Assembly (NCBI RefSeq): GCF_016801865.2
Contig: NC_068938.1
Location: 53,088,493-53,152,492 of the forward strand
Direction: 5' to 3'
DNA: 64,000 bases
DNA from: Culex pipiens pallens
Taxonomy: Eukaryota > Arthropoda > Insecta > Diptera > Culicidae
A model generated the notes under the pieces. The model did no database searches, had not been told where the DNA came from, and saw only the letters and a program-made list of their open reading frames with translations. Made by a program: the position numbers and the translations under genes. Of this stretch, positions 1 to 61,410 are shown one piece after another (the first letter of the stretch is position 1; each line of letters starts with the position of its first letter).

Positions 1-420
1 CAGGGTTGCCAGATCTTCAAACATTTTGACACGTTGGAAAGGTTTTTCCATTACTGAATCAACGATGGGTCGGATGATGGATCCTGACATAGTTTACATG
101 CATTTAAGTAAAAAGTTAAGTTCTGGATACAAAAAAGTACAGAAATATCATTTAAGTGGTCATAAATTGACACAGAGTTGCCAGATCTTCAACTTTTTAG
201 ACTCGTTTGGATAGCCTTTCGATCACCTATCCAGCGATAGGCAGAATGATGGATGATGTTTTTGGACATAGTTTTCATACAGATAAGTAGGATTTGGCTT
301 CAAAAAAGTTCATAAATACCCTTGTGGACATAACTCGAAACAGGGTTGCCAGATATTCAATATTCTAGACTTGTTTGAAGGTCTTTCGGTTACCTATATA
401 ACTACAATGCCAATGTCTAT
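1..420. repeat. Degenerate tandem array of ~170-bp monomers
   Basis: The phrase gttgccagatcttcaa starts near 5 and 177, and gttgccagatattcaa near 345, so the period is about 168-172 bp. Each monomer continues with a cgttggaaaggt-like stretch, a tatccaacgat-like stretch, ggatgatggat and a poly-A-rich stretch ending before the next copy. Related monomers recur near 7250-7400 and 25960-26170, the latter inside an element whose ends can be seen. The array is cut by the left edge. I see no gene in it. Confidence 0.7.
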
Positions 421-1603
421 TTTTATGTCAAATGAAGCCATTTTACATCATATGCGTTTCCATAAATTTATGTGGATTGGTCAATATGGGTATGTGAATT
501 TAGGAAAATCTGTATCTTGAGAAGGGATTTTCTCGTCGTTTTGATGCCTTGATGTCATATAAGAAAAAAATGGTTCAGGGAAAAACGTCCCGTTTTTTAA
601 GACATTTAGACTTCATCAATATAAAAAACAACCTATTTTTTAAATTTCGTTTCTTTTATATTTTTGGTCACCGAGAATTTTTCAGAGATAAAAAGGCATC
701 TCTTGCGATACTGTTTATAATAGCGCAAAATGTTTTTTTTTTTATATGAAAATTGTCTCGAACTGAATTTCAAAAATTCGTTTATAGATGCAAAATCAAA
801 ATTACAATCGAAATAACTTCAGCTTTGTTTAATGCATCGTTTTCAATTAATATTGCAGATATTTTTTTCGTAGAGTTTTAAATTAATTTGCAATTTTGAA
901 AAAAAAAGCAATTTTAAAAGCTACGACTTTATTTTTCATGTGCAATAAAAAGAGCCTTTTCAAATCGTACAAGTTTAATGCACAAAGTATCAATATTTTT
1001 TTTGGGCTTGTTTATTTAAAAAAAATATATTCAAGAAATTCAGACATCAATAAAACTCATAGTTGGTATGTATTTGTGAAAAATAATGTATGTGGTCAAA
1101 AATAATAAAAAAACATAACATTTTGAAAAGTTCGATTAAAAATAATAAATGCAAAATTTATTCTTAAAAAATCACTTTTGATTCTACATGCTTTTTGAAT
1201 TTTAATTTATTTTTTTCGGTTTTTATTATTTTTGAAAGATTGGGTAAAAAACCATTAAGTCACCTCTAAATTAAAAATTTATTTCAAAATTCTCATAACA
1301 AAGATATTGTTATTTTGTTTTATTTGTTCTTCAGTATGCTTCTTTTTTTTTCTTTTTTTTCTGATAAATTTAATTTTTATTTGAAACTTCAAACTTGCTT
1401 TCCAGTGGATAAAGGGCTACATTGAATAATTTACATTAATGGTGGTTTCCTTTTTTCGCATTCATTTGATGCCAGCTTACTTTTCAACTATTGTGAAATA
1501 TATTTTAAAATTTCTTTCAAATCATGTTTATTGAAGTTCTAACAAATAAATTCTTGAGCACTTTTCGTGGATGAATATTGTTCAAGTATGCCAGTTTCAC
1601 CAA
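421..1603. other. AT-rich stretch without recognisable gene
   Basis: Low-complexity AT-rich sequence with many homopolymer runs. The short open frames have poor composition and no motif. It lies downstream of the KIF26 gene end and next to palindromic repeats. Nothing functional is seen. Confidence 0.5.
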
Positions 1604-3150
1604 ATGAGCAGTTCTCCCAGATTTCGGTCATTCGATTTTTTTTTTGATTTTTTAATCCGATTGAAACTTTTTTGGTGCCTTCGGTATGCCCAAAGAAGCC
1701 ATTTTGCATCTTTAGTTTGTCCATATAATTTTTCATACAAATTTGGCAGCTGGCCATACAAAAATGATGTATGAAAATTCAAAAATCTGTATCTTTTGAA
1801 GGAATTTTTTGATCGATTTGGTGTCTTCGGCAAAGTTGTAGGTATGGATACGGACTACATTGGAAAAAATGATACACGGTTAAAAAAAATTGGTGATTTT
1901 TTATTTTTTTTTGTCACTAAAACTTGATTTGCAAAAAAAACACTATTTTTATTTATTTTTATTTTTTGATATGTTTTAGAGGACATCAAATGCCAACTTT
2001 TCAGAAATTTCCAGGATGTGTAAAAAATTTTTGTGCGAGTTATGAATTTTTGAATCAATACTGATTTTTTCAAAAAATCGAAAAATTGGTCGCAAAAAAT
2101 TTTCAACTTCATTTTTCGATGTAAAATCAAATTTGCAATCAAAAAGTACTTTAGTGAAATTTTGATAAAGTGCACCGTTTTCAAGTTAAATCCATTTTTA
2201 GGTGACTTTTTTGAAAATAGTCGCAGTTTTTCATTTTTTAAAATTAGTGCACATGTTTGCCTACTCTTGAAAAAATATTTTGAAAAGCTGAGAAAATTCT
2301 CTATATTTTGCTTTTTTGAACTTTGTTGATACGACCCTAAGTTGCTGAATATTGCCATGCAAAGGTTTAAAAACAGGAAAATTGATGTTTTCTAAGTCTC
2401 ACTTAAACAACACACCATTTTCTAATGTCGATATCTCAGCAACTCATTGTCCGATTTTCAATGTTATAATATTAAACATTCGGCGTAATATTGAACTTTT
2501 GGCCCTTTTGAAATGTTAGTCATGGTTTAAAAGTTTTGAAAATATTTTTTTCAAAAAGATCGGAAAATTTCACGAATGTTTCATATTTTAACATTGAAAA
2601 TCGGACAATGAGTTGCTGAGATATCGACATTAGAAAATTGTGTGTTGTTTGGGTGAGACTTAGAAAACATAAATTTTCCTGTTTTTAAACCTTTGCATGG
2701 CAATATCTCAGCAACTAAGGGTCATATCAACAAAGTTCAAAAATGCAAAATATAGAGAATTTTCTCAGCTTTAAAAAAATATTTTTTTCAAAAGTAGTCA
2801 AACATGTGCACTAATTTTTAAAAATGAAAAACTGGGACTATTTTCAAAAAAGTCACCTTAAATTGGATTTAACTTGAAAACGGTGCACTTTATCAAAATT
2901 TCACTTTAGTACTTTTTGATTGCAAATTTGATTTTACATCGAAAAATGAAGTTGAAAAATTTTTGCGACCAAAAGAACATCATTTTTGTATGGCCAGCTG
3001 CCAAATTTGTATGGAAAATTATATGGACAAACTAATGATGCAAAATGGCTTCTTTAGGCATACCGAAGGCACCAAAAAAGTTTCAGTCGGATAAAAAAAT
3101 ACAAAAATTAAATTTTAAGAAAAAAGACCGATTTCGTAGAGAATTGCTCA
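1604..3150. repeat. Long imperfect palindrome (foldback/MITE-like), asymmetric arms
   Basis: The left arm runs inward from gagcagttctcc near 1605 to about 2465. The right arm runs from about 2591 to gagaattgctc near 3150 and is its reverse complement. Matching landmarks are tatgcccaaagaagcc near 1686 with ggcttctttaggcata near 3047, and atctcagcaactcattgtcc near 2432 with ggacaatgagttgctgagat near 2604. The right arm lacks about 300 bp present in the left arm, with the breakpoint near 2975. The same arm family builds the palindromes at 14930-17260, 43345-44485 and 47593-51709 and the half copy near 31310-31850. Confidence 0.75.
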
Positions 3151-3414
3151 AATATTTAATACATATCGAGCTTGAAAATTAATATTTAATCTAATTTCCA
3201 AAATATGATAACCTTATGTCAAACGTTGCCTTTAATAGGCCAGAACAAAAACCTGAAAACTAAAATTGAGGTCAGCAGAAAATTCTTGTTTTAACTTGCT
3301 TAGTAATCCATAAAAGATGTCAACAAAACTAAAGGTTTTAAGAATTTAAGACAACCTAAGTATCAATTGAAAACAATATTTCAATGGAATATGACGTTTA
3401 CATGTTGCGCCTAC

Positions 3415-3669
3415 CTCGAGGGCCTCGTGGCGCGGTGGTTAGCGGCTTCGGCTGCCGATCCCTAAGTTGCTATGGGGCGCGGGTTCGATTCCCGCCTTAT
3501 CCTCCTGGCCTTCTATCGGATGGGGAAGTAAAACGTCGGTCCATTTGCGTAAAAGAGGTTTTGGGTGACTCACAACACATAACCTTCGGACGCCTAGAAA
3601 TGAGCAGAAACTTGCAACAGAGACCACAAAAGACCCGGGGGTCATTAAAGTGGATTGCTTTGCTTTGCT
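3415..3669 (+). mobile_element. tRNA-derived SINE with 13-bp target-site duplication
   Basis: The 5' part is tRNA-like, with an A-box-like tggcgcggtggttagcgg near 3429 and a B-box-like gggttcgattcccgc near 3481. These are the two internal RNA polymerase III promoter boxes. A non-tRNA body of about 170 bp follows and ends at gtggattgctttgct. Both sides carry atgttgcgcctac (3402-3414 and 3670-3682), a perfect 13-bp duplication that fixes the insertion borders. The arrangement is that of a LINE-mobilised SINE. The open frames across it are incidental. Confidence 0.8.
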
Positions 3670-3930
3670 ATGTTGCGCCTACATGTTTACTGCAAATAAT
3701 CTTTTTGTAGTTTCTTAAATTTTCATTGATATTTTTTGTTTGTTTTCAGATTATAACTTCTGATTCAGTCATCACCACGAGATTGTTTTTAAATTAAAAT
3801 CACTAGAACATTGCTCCTCCTTTTTTACATTATTTTCAAATTTTAAGGAATGGATTTTTTATTGAAATGTTGTTATTTTCCATGGAACGTGTTAAGACCT
3901 TAACAAGGATCGATTGTAAGCTATTATCCC

Positions 3931-3964
3931 CTAAAGAAGGCAGTAAGCGGTGCCGAAACGTCGG
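3931..3964 (+). other. Degenerate hammerhead-ribozyme-like motif
   Basis: The segment reads ctaaaga, then ggca/tgcc flanking an 8-nt loop, then gaaac, then gtc. This is the hammerhead order CUGANGA, stem II, GAAA, NUH. The third core base is A instead of G, which would probably abolish cleavage. Similar motifs with a very short helix III are known from the terminal repeats of Penelope-like elements, so this may be such a remnant. A chance match cannot be excluded. Confidence 0.35.
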
Positions 3965-3989
3965 ACAATTTAAAATAATCGGTCTAATT

Positions 3990-6900
3990 ACTTTTTGACT
4001 GATACTTACTTTAACGAAGAAGACATCCATACTTACTTTTACGAAGAAAAAGTTTCAGGGAATTTCAGATTAAACAAAGATAAAAGTCATGCATCATCCA
4101 ATTTGTATAAAAAAAGTACCTTTTTCGTGTTTTATTGTAATAACTTCCATATTACTTGCATGCATGCTGCTGCTCCTCGCACCTTCGTCCGATATTTCTC
4201 TAATAATGTTTGTATAATATAAGAGCAATAATAATATTTCATACAATATAATAATTCCATCCCTACAATGGTATGATTGGTAGCACAATATTCATCGATT
4301 ACGATACCGCTTCAGTTGTGTTGGTTGGTTTTTTCCTCTCTTGTTTGAGTTTTTTTTTGCTTCCCGTGGCTGTCAGTTTTTTTTGCTTGCTGCTGCTGCT
4401 TTTTTCCATTTCTCTCTCATTTTTATTACTCCACGCGCGCTGTTCCGATCCCGAGATAAAAGCTTGCGTATTAATCCTTTCCCTTTTGTTTTATTTCACT
4501 GTATATCTCGCTCAACAAAAAAAAAAAAAAAACACAATCATTCTGTTTCTGTTTTTTTGTTGTTGTTGTGTGAAATGTGGACGGAATGGGGATGATAAAA
4601 CTTGATGAAAATGGGGAGCTTTCTTTTTTTCGTGTCGAAATAAAAAAGCTGTTATCGATTTCCATTCATTTTCGTGAAATTTGGATCCACTTCTGGTGCT
4701 TGCTGGATTTGGGCAGCCTCAACAAAAAAATATTAATTTATTTCCCATTTTCCGATAATCGCCAATGGCAGTGTGCGTGCGTTTTGTGTTAACCAGAGAA
4801 CAATTGGGTTGGTGTTGTTGAAAAAAAGAGTGGGTGGTTGTTGTGTTTGGTTGGAGGCTGATTTTTCATCTCCATTTCAATTAAAGGCTGGTTTTCCAGT
4901 ATTTTTAGCAGCATTCTCACGGTTGGTCAGCCTCGGAAAACGGTGGCACGTAATTGGCCTGGCCACCGGCCCGTGGCGGGATCGGTGTGCCAGCATTGTG
5001 ATGAGGGCTTCTGAATAACTGATTAATTACAGAGAGAGGCTAGTTTCCAGGGGGTTGGTTGGCCAGAGTTTCGATTTTCCTGGGGTGGCTGATGATGTTT
5101 TTTTCTTCCGGGGGGTGCGAAATCAATATTATATTATTGCGAATTGATTCAATTTAAATAATTCGATTCAACAGATTTATGCCTTCAACTATATGAGTGT
5201 GTGTGTTTGTGATACGACGAAAGCTTCGAAAGCAGGCCTCGATTTTGATTGAGTTGAGGTGGGTCAGAGGGGGTTTTCCACTCCGAACTTCCGGTCGGTC
5301 GGTTGGAAAATAGCCAATAATAATTCAATTTCGGTTTTTGTTGTACTGGATACTGGGCTGGTTCGTTTTTCAAGCTGGGCAGCCCGCGACTGCTGTTTCG
5401 GTACTAATCATAAATTATGATCGACCGAATGGTGCCATAATGGTGAAACAATGATTGCGTCCTGATTGGGAACAATCAATTAGTAATTGAGTGGGCAGTT
5501 GAATCATGGGTTATTTGTCAATATGGATGTTTTGCTGAGTTAAATTTTGAAGTATTTTGAGAATTTTGGTCATGTTTGGAAAGAAAATCGAGAGCAAAAC
5601 AATATTTTTCAGAATTGATTCTACTAAAAAGGTGGAATTAAACTAAAAATATCAATAAGAACATTACTATCATCTGGGGCAAATCGGACCACATGGTTCG
5701 AATTAGAGCAGCATTTAAAGCCTTGTTGTTGCACAATATTTGGGTATTATTTTTAATTGATTTCTGATAGAACCGGCATAGAACAACATTAATCATGCAT
5801 CGTTTATAAAATTTCAAGCATTTTAGTTTTACAAAAACCGCTATTTCTTTTCAGACTGTGGTTTTGCTGTCTTTTTCTAATTAAAATAAATCGTACTGAA
5901 AAAAACCATGCTGGATCCAAAACAAAATTCGTTTAGCTTTGGTTTAGCCAAAAGCCGAGAGAATCAAGTGCATATTTCTGATAAAAATTCCAACACACGC
6001 ACAGTTATCTGTTCAGATTTTCTGTCGAATCTTTCCAAATTTACACGTAAAAAAAGAAATGAATATTTTAGAAGTTTATTTTCAAGTAATTTTTTAGCCT
6101 TTCTTCAGTGAGAAAAGCTGAAAGATGCATAGTTTCAAATAGAGTTACTAAAAGTTAATAATATCTTTAAAAAGATTTTTTTAGAGGAATTTGAAACATG
6201 TCAATGAAAAAAGTTGAAAAATAATTAAATCTGCTCTGAAAAATAGTCTGAATAAGCTTAGAATATCTAAATCAGGATTTATTCTATGAAATTAGAAATT
6301 TATCAATGAACTAAAAAAAATCCTAAAATTGTTGCTTCAATACCCGATCTTAGGCTTCATCCATAAACAACGTAATGCTAAAATCAGTCAAAATTTACCC
6401 CACCTCTTCCCCCCACCCCCCTTTGTCACGCCTCCAGGTGGACCTCGATCTAAAAATTCGACAAAAATCAATTTGAAGAGCTCTTCAAATTTTATAAGTA
6501 AAGGGTTTGGAAGTATGACATGTATAGTCACTTAATATTTTTTTTACAAATGTAATTTTTTTAGAGAGTATTCTTGACTGTCTCCCAGACCATGTCTTTT
6601 AGCATTTTTAACAAATTAAATTGATATCATTATACAGTTTTGATGTGAATAAAAAGCTAAAATGCAAAAAAAAAAATGAAAAAGGAACTGTGATAACTCG
6701 AAAAAAAAACTAATATGGCAAAAGGAAATGATAGAAAGTAGCACAATAAGTCAAATAATATCAGAAACAAACATAAATTATACAAGGTAAACGCAAAGTA
6801 AAATACTAAAAATCATTTTTTATGAACAAGAATAAAAATACTCGGGATAAATAAAAAAACGGTAAAAATTGAGCATTAGAGTTTTAACTGGAAACCGATT

Positions 6901-7110
6901 TGAATTTTAACAAATAAAACATTCCATGATTTCTTAGATTTATTTTCCATAGTATTTCACATATAAACGTGAAATAGTTCATCGACCTACAAACATTTCT
7001 TTTCTAGCATAATAATATTACGTTTTTTGTGTATTTTTGGCGAATTGAAATTTTATTTAAAAATTTTGTTTTTTCCCTTGTATTTGTAACTGTAACATTA
7101 CTTTATTAAA
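3990..7110. other. Intergenic DNA downstream of KIF26; no gene seen
   Basis: About 4040-5520 is mixed-composition, apparently non-repetitive DNA with poly-T and CTG-rich patches. About 5560-7110 is AT-rich. A fragment near 6085-6115 (tagcctttcttcagtgag) resembles the right end of the 25757-26708 element. Short open frames such as 4273-4605 are homopolymer-driven. I find no exon, RNA gene or clear regulatory site. Confidence 0.5.
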
Positions 7111-7410
7111 AAACATACTAAATCCACCTATCTGGTTGGTGCCTTCCTCACTCTTTACCAATCAATATTTATCAGGTTTAATTTTCAACTTTTTGGAAAT
7201 CAAGTGGGCAGAAAACTTTTTTTTACTTTTTATTTCGAAAACCTATCCAACAATAGGTCGGATGATTGATTCGGACATAGATTTGATACAGATCCTGCTT
7301 CAAAAAGTACAAAAATACCACTTAAGTGGATTTAAAAAAAAAAAAAACATTCGTTTAATAAGTTTTCGATTACCTATCCAATGATGGATCCAAAAATAGT
7401 TTACATACAT
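7110..7410. repeat. Partial copy of the gttggtgccttcctc element with ~170-bp monomer
   Basis: The left end reads ctaaatccacct, then ggttggtgccttcctcactc near 7133, matching the left terminus of the 25757-26708 element. Monomer-type sequence follows (cctatccaacaataggtcgg near 7242, aaaagtacaaaaataccact near 7302). The right terminus is missing, so this is a truncated copy. Confidence 0.6.
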
Positions 7411-7514
7411 TTATTAGTTTAAAGCAAAGCCCACGCTTATAAACATCCGAGAATAAAAGGAATAGGCTTAAAAATTATACTTATAATCTCATTTTCATTA
7501 AGTCCATTATTTCT

Positions 7515-7574
7515 GACATAACAGATGAACCCATTCCCAGATGTAATATTACCGTGATTTTTTTTACTGTGTAT
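7515..7574. mobile_element. Truncated end of a cacagtaaaaaa-type MITE
   Basis: The stretch gacataacagatgaaccc, ttcccagatgtaatattacc and gtgatttttttttactgtgta matches the right terminal 60 bp of the MITE at 37753-37970. No left end is visible, so it is a solo terminus. Confidence 0.5.
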
Positions 7575-8004
7575 AGTTGGAAAGTGAATCGAATTATTTA
7601 AATTGATTTCAATTTATAGCAGCATAACTTGTTTAAGTTTCAACAGAAACAGCCATAGTTGGTTAATAGCATTCAAAGGTAACGATCAATAGCGCTGCAC
7701 ATCGATTTCTTTCACTTGCTTCCCAAACAAAGCCATCCTTTCTGTACAAACAACGCAAGCAACGTCGATAGCTTTTTCTTTCTTTCTTTCAGATTGATGA
7801 TAGTCTTCCAAATAGTTGTGATTAGTGTACGCGATACGCTCCAAACTTAAACTCGACAGTGCAGGCAGTTCCAAAAAAACAATCGTGCAGCAATTGCGAA
7901 AAAGCGCGCGCACTGCAAGCTTCCATTCAACTTTAAATCTGTTATTTATCTTTTTCGTGGAATAAACTTTAGTCCCAAGTACTTCTCCGCTGCAGCATCT
8001 CACA

Positions 8005-8010
8005 TTTATT
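8005..8010 (-). terminator. Candidate polyadenylation signal of KIF26
   Basis: On the minus strand this reads AATAAA, 136-141 bp downstream of the KIF26 stop at 8146. It is the first canonical signal after the stop that I could find. It would give a 3' UTR of roughly 150-170 nt. No transcript evidence is available. Confidence 0.4.
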
Positions 8011-8145
8011 GTCTTCCACCATCTAACACGTTCTTTTTTTCTCTCTTCTAACAGACAACGGCGCAAAACTCAAAAAACAGACAGAGCTAACGAAGAATTA
8101 AGCTACAGGAGATCCCCCCCCTTAACCATTCAGCCTACCCTAACC

Positions 8146-58498
<50,353 letters not shown>

Positions 58499-59767
58499 CT
58501 GCAAAAACGAGAAACGAGCAGAAAGTACACACATTTAGTGGGGAAGGTTGCAGGGCGGAACATTCATCTGATATGTATGTGGACATGGCGTTGGGTGGAA
58601 AATGGGGTTATATTTGCAGACACCGGTCAGGGTTGTGTGTCTGGACGACACGGAATATCTGTTTTCCCGGAACGACCATTTGGGGTGGCGGGCCGCAAGT
58701 GAGACTGTTCGAGTGGAGTAATTTGTTCACAACTGTGATTTTTTTGTTGAAATTGTGAAGTATTTGATTAAGAAATAAAAAAAGTATTTTTGGTATACTG
58801 TGTATTTAAACCAAAGTAATTCTGTAGAATTTCTAGGAAATGTTGCTCATTTATTGACCTTTTTAGGTTAATACAAATGCTAAAACAAAACAAAATCAAG
58901 GGGCATGAAATAATCATTGCTATAAACTGAATGACCACAGTAATCTAAAAAAAATTGTTACCAATTACCAAAATTTCTTTCAATTATTACGATTTTATAT
59001 ATTTTAGGGGACTTAAAAAGGTATTTGGCTCAGAGTTTAAGGGTGCACAGCAACCAAGGAAGTTGTTGTCTTCTTTTTCCAAAATTGTCAAAGTTACGGA
59101 CCCAATCCTGCAAGAATCTGATTGTAAAAATAGTCAAACTTTGTTGTAAATAACTACGAAGACAGTAATTTAGGGGATGAATAAAAAATTATATCGATAG
59201 TTCCCGTAGTATTGAAGATACTAAAATGTCTGTAACTGAAATCTGGGTGCAAAAGCTATGGTTGATTTGTACCGTTAATCTGAAAAAAAACACAATTTTA
59301 TAATTCATTTCAAATCAAATTTCTGATGAAAAAATTGCCTTTACGAAAAAGTGCACCGTTATCAGGTTATAATCATTTTTAGGTTGAAATTTTCAAAAAT
59401 GTCCGTTTTGATGCAATTTTGTGAAATTGAGTTTATCTCGAAGTCAAACATGATAATTTAAAATTTTCGATTTAAGCTTACATTTAAGGCCAATGCTTAT
59501 ATTATGCAAATATTATAACACATTTCTTGAATAAATAAATAAACAATTATCACATGTTGAAAAAACCAACTATCTTTATTTAAAATATCTTTCGATTAAT
59601 TGTTATTTTTGGAGAACTATACAAACCTGTATTTAAAATTCCTTTGAAGTATAATATTTGAAAAGGTCTAAAAATCCATTGTAAGGATAATATAGTTAGA
59701 ATATAATATTTCTTCGAAAAAATTGATTTCCGTTGAGTTTCCAATCGTTATCCTCATTTCTATTCCA
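58499..59767. other. Intron or upstream DNA, no gene seen
   Basis: The first 250 bp are balanced and the remainder is AT-rich. An aagtgcaccgttatcaggtta fragment near 59350 resembles the long-palindrome family. No KIF26 upstream exon could be recognised. Confidence 0.4.
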
Positions 59768-59781
59768 AATTCAATCTAGTT

Positions 59782-61407
59782 TTTTTTTTTTTCTTCATAA
59801 CTTATTTTTATTAGGTCTTTTTAGGTGCTGTGACCAGGTTAGGACCGAGGATCATTAGTACAAAAATAATAAATAGTAAAATAAAAACAGTAATTGAATA
59901 AGATGATTATTTTCTCGTGCCATGTGTCAGCAAGTGTGCGATCACGTCAATCTGTTCCTCGGGTGTCTTGCACTGGCTCAAGCGAACTCTGTATTCCCGG
60001 TAAATGGTCCACAGCTCCGACTCGCTGTACAGCTTCCGTTCACCTTGTTGCTCCTTCGGGGTTGCACCGGCGCCGGCGCCAGTATTTTCTCGACTTCTTC
60101 CTGCGGGACGAGGATGTTTATCTTCCGTCCCGACGGACGGCACCGCTCCAGGTAGCGGAGGAAAATCCGCCGCGGTGAACGCGGCTCCTGCCGGAGTCTG
60201 TTTGTCCTTCTTCCATGCTGGCGGCTTCGGCTTGGACGCCTGCTGCCTCGACTGGATGAACTGCGCACGTTTGGGACAGCTGCGGTCCAGACCCTCGTGG
60301 GATCCAGAGCAGTTGACACACTTCTTGGCTTGCGTTTCTTCTGCTTTGCACTTTTCCGTGCTGTGGGCACCCCCACAGCTGCTGCACCTTGGCTTGAGAT
60401 GGCAGTTACTGGTTCCGTGACCGAACTGCAAGCAGTTCTTGCACTGGGTCACGTGCTGTTCTTTGTTCCGGTAGGCCACCCACCGGACGACGACTGGTCC
60501 CACTTTCTTTACCTTGCTACTCAACTCCTTGATACTGGTGTGCCCCTTGGGAAAAAGCACGATGAAAGGCGTCTCATCGATGGCGGGAAGCTGCTGCTTC
60601 CGCCTGATGGCGTGTACTGCCAAGACGTCCAGCTGATGTTCCGTCTTGAGCAGCTCCTTGATGTAATCCGGTTCCACGTTCGGGAGACCTCGCATTACTA
60701 CCCGGTGCGGTCTCGCACTGCGCTTTCCGTGCGTGTAGAACTGCACCTTGTTCTTCTTCAGGTGAGCTTGCACCGTGTCGAAGTCGTCGCTCGAGAAGCA
60801 CGTAATTTTGGTGCCGTACCGCGTCAGTTTGTGTTCCGGCTGGACATTACATGACGACATCACCTTCGCAAGGCGGGCGAAGCTCGTTTCTTTCACCACC
60901 AGCGGCGGCTGCTTCTTCTCCCCGGCCGACTTGCCGGTTGCTGGTACCACGGGGATGGTTTTTTCTGCTGCTGGGTTCGCATTGTTGTTGTTGTTGTTGC
61001 TCTCCTCCGCTAGCGGGCTGAACTTGTTGTTGCTGAGCAGTTTCTCCACATCGCCGTCGTTGCCGCCATCGCCGACGTTGATCTCCTCCTTAGCCTTCCT
61101 GCGGCGAACCTTGACCACGGGACGAAATTCGCCCCCGTCCTCTCCTCCTCCTTCGGAGTCTTCCACCTCCATGCCCGTCGCCGCCTGCGTCTTGGGTTGA
61201 AACCCGTCCGGTTTCTCCCACACACTTTTCCTCAAAGCCGCGTTCCAGTAGAACGTCCTTCCATTCTCAGCCCTGTGCTCCGTCCACTCACTCTCCACCG
61301 TCGCGGCCGCCGCCATGGCCGTCGGCGAAAGTTGACAAAACACCGTCAAAAACGCGCTAAGCTAGCTCGAAAGACGACCAAACCCAACGAAAGTTGAACA
61401 GGGAATG
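59782..61407 (-). mobile_element. ORF1-only non-LTR retrotransposon (jockey-like), full insertion
   Basis: The 14-bp duplication aattcaatctagtt flanks it exactly (59768-59781 and 61408-61421). Read on the minus strand, it has a leader of about 90 bp, one intact ORF1, a short 3' UTR with aataaaaataag, and a run of about 13 A. No ORF2 (endonuclease/reverse transcriptase) is present. It is therefore a complete insertion of an ORF1-only derivative, comparable in layout to mammalian HAL1 elements, and must have moved using reverse transcriptase from another element. Its intact frame and clean duplication suggest a fairly recent insertion. Confidence 0.82.
59907..61316 (-). CDS. ORF1 (gag-like) protein with WW domain and zinc knuckles
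   Basis: 469 residues. The start is the ATG at 61316 in gccATGG context; the frame stays open a little further upstream but has no ATG there. Residues 8-37 form a WW domain (W11, GRTFYWN, W33 and P36, 21 residues between the tryptophans). The middle is acidic and Asn-rich, then basic. About 210-290 resembles the PRE_C2HC region of jockey-type ORF1 (VMRGLPNVEPDYIKELL through VVVRWVAYRNKEQ). Three CCHC-type knuckles follow: 292-305 (C-x2-C-x4-H-x4-C), 311-323 and 333-347. The C-terminus (CKTPEEQIDVIAHL) also fits jockey-like ORF1 ends. The expected role is an RNA-binding chaperone of a retrotransposon particle. A WW domain is unusual here and may bind proline-rich host proteins; that is inference. 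Confidence 0.85.
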   Translation of the reverse strand: MAAAATVESEWTEHRAENGRTFYWNAALRKSVWEKPDGFQPKTQAATGMEVEDSEGGGEDGGEFRPVVKVRRRKAKEEINVGDGGNDGDVEKLLSNNKFSPLAEESNNNNNNANPAAEKTIPVVPATGKSAGEKKQPPLVVKETSFARLAKVMSSCNVQPEHKLTRYGTKITCFSSDDFDTVQAHLKKNKVQFYTHGKRSARPHRVVMRGLPNVEPDYIKELLKTEHQLDVLAVHAIRRKQQLPAIDETPFIVLFPKGHTSIKELSSKVKKVGPVVVRWVAYRNKEQHVTQCKNCLQFGHGTSNCHLKPRCSSCGGAHSTEKCKAEETQAKKCVNCSGSHEGLDRSCPKRAQFIQSRQQASKPKPPAWKKDKQTPAGAAFTAADFPPLPGAVPSVGTEDKHPRPAGRSRENTGAGAGATPKEQQGERKLYSESELWTIYREYRVRLSQCKTPEEQIDVIAHLLTHGTRK

Positions 61408-61410
61408 AAT

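Noticed and set aside
1855..2358. 167-codon minus-strand frame
   Set aside because: It lies in the left arm of a palindromic repeat, with Lys/Phe/Ser-rich AT-driven composition and stops in sister copies.
3421..3500. A genuine tRNA gene
   Set aside because: A- and B-box-like motifs are present, but a non-tRNA body follows and a 13-bp duplication bounds the whole 255 bp, so it is a SINE.
4273..4605. 110-codon plus-strand frame with hydrophobic stretches
   Set aside because: The hydrophobicity comes from T-rich homopolymers. There is no start context or splice support.
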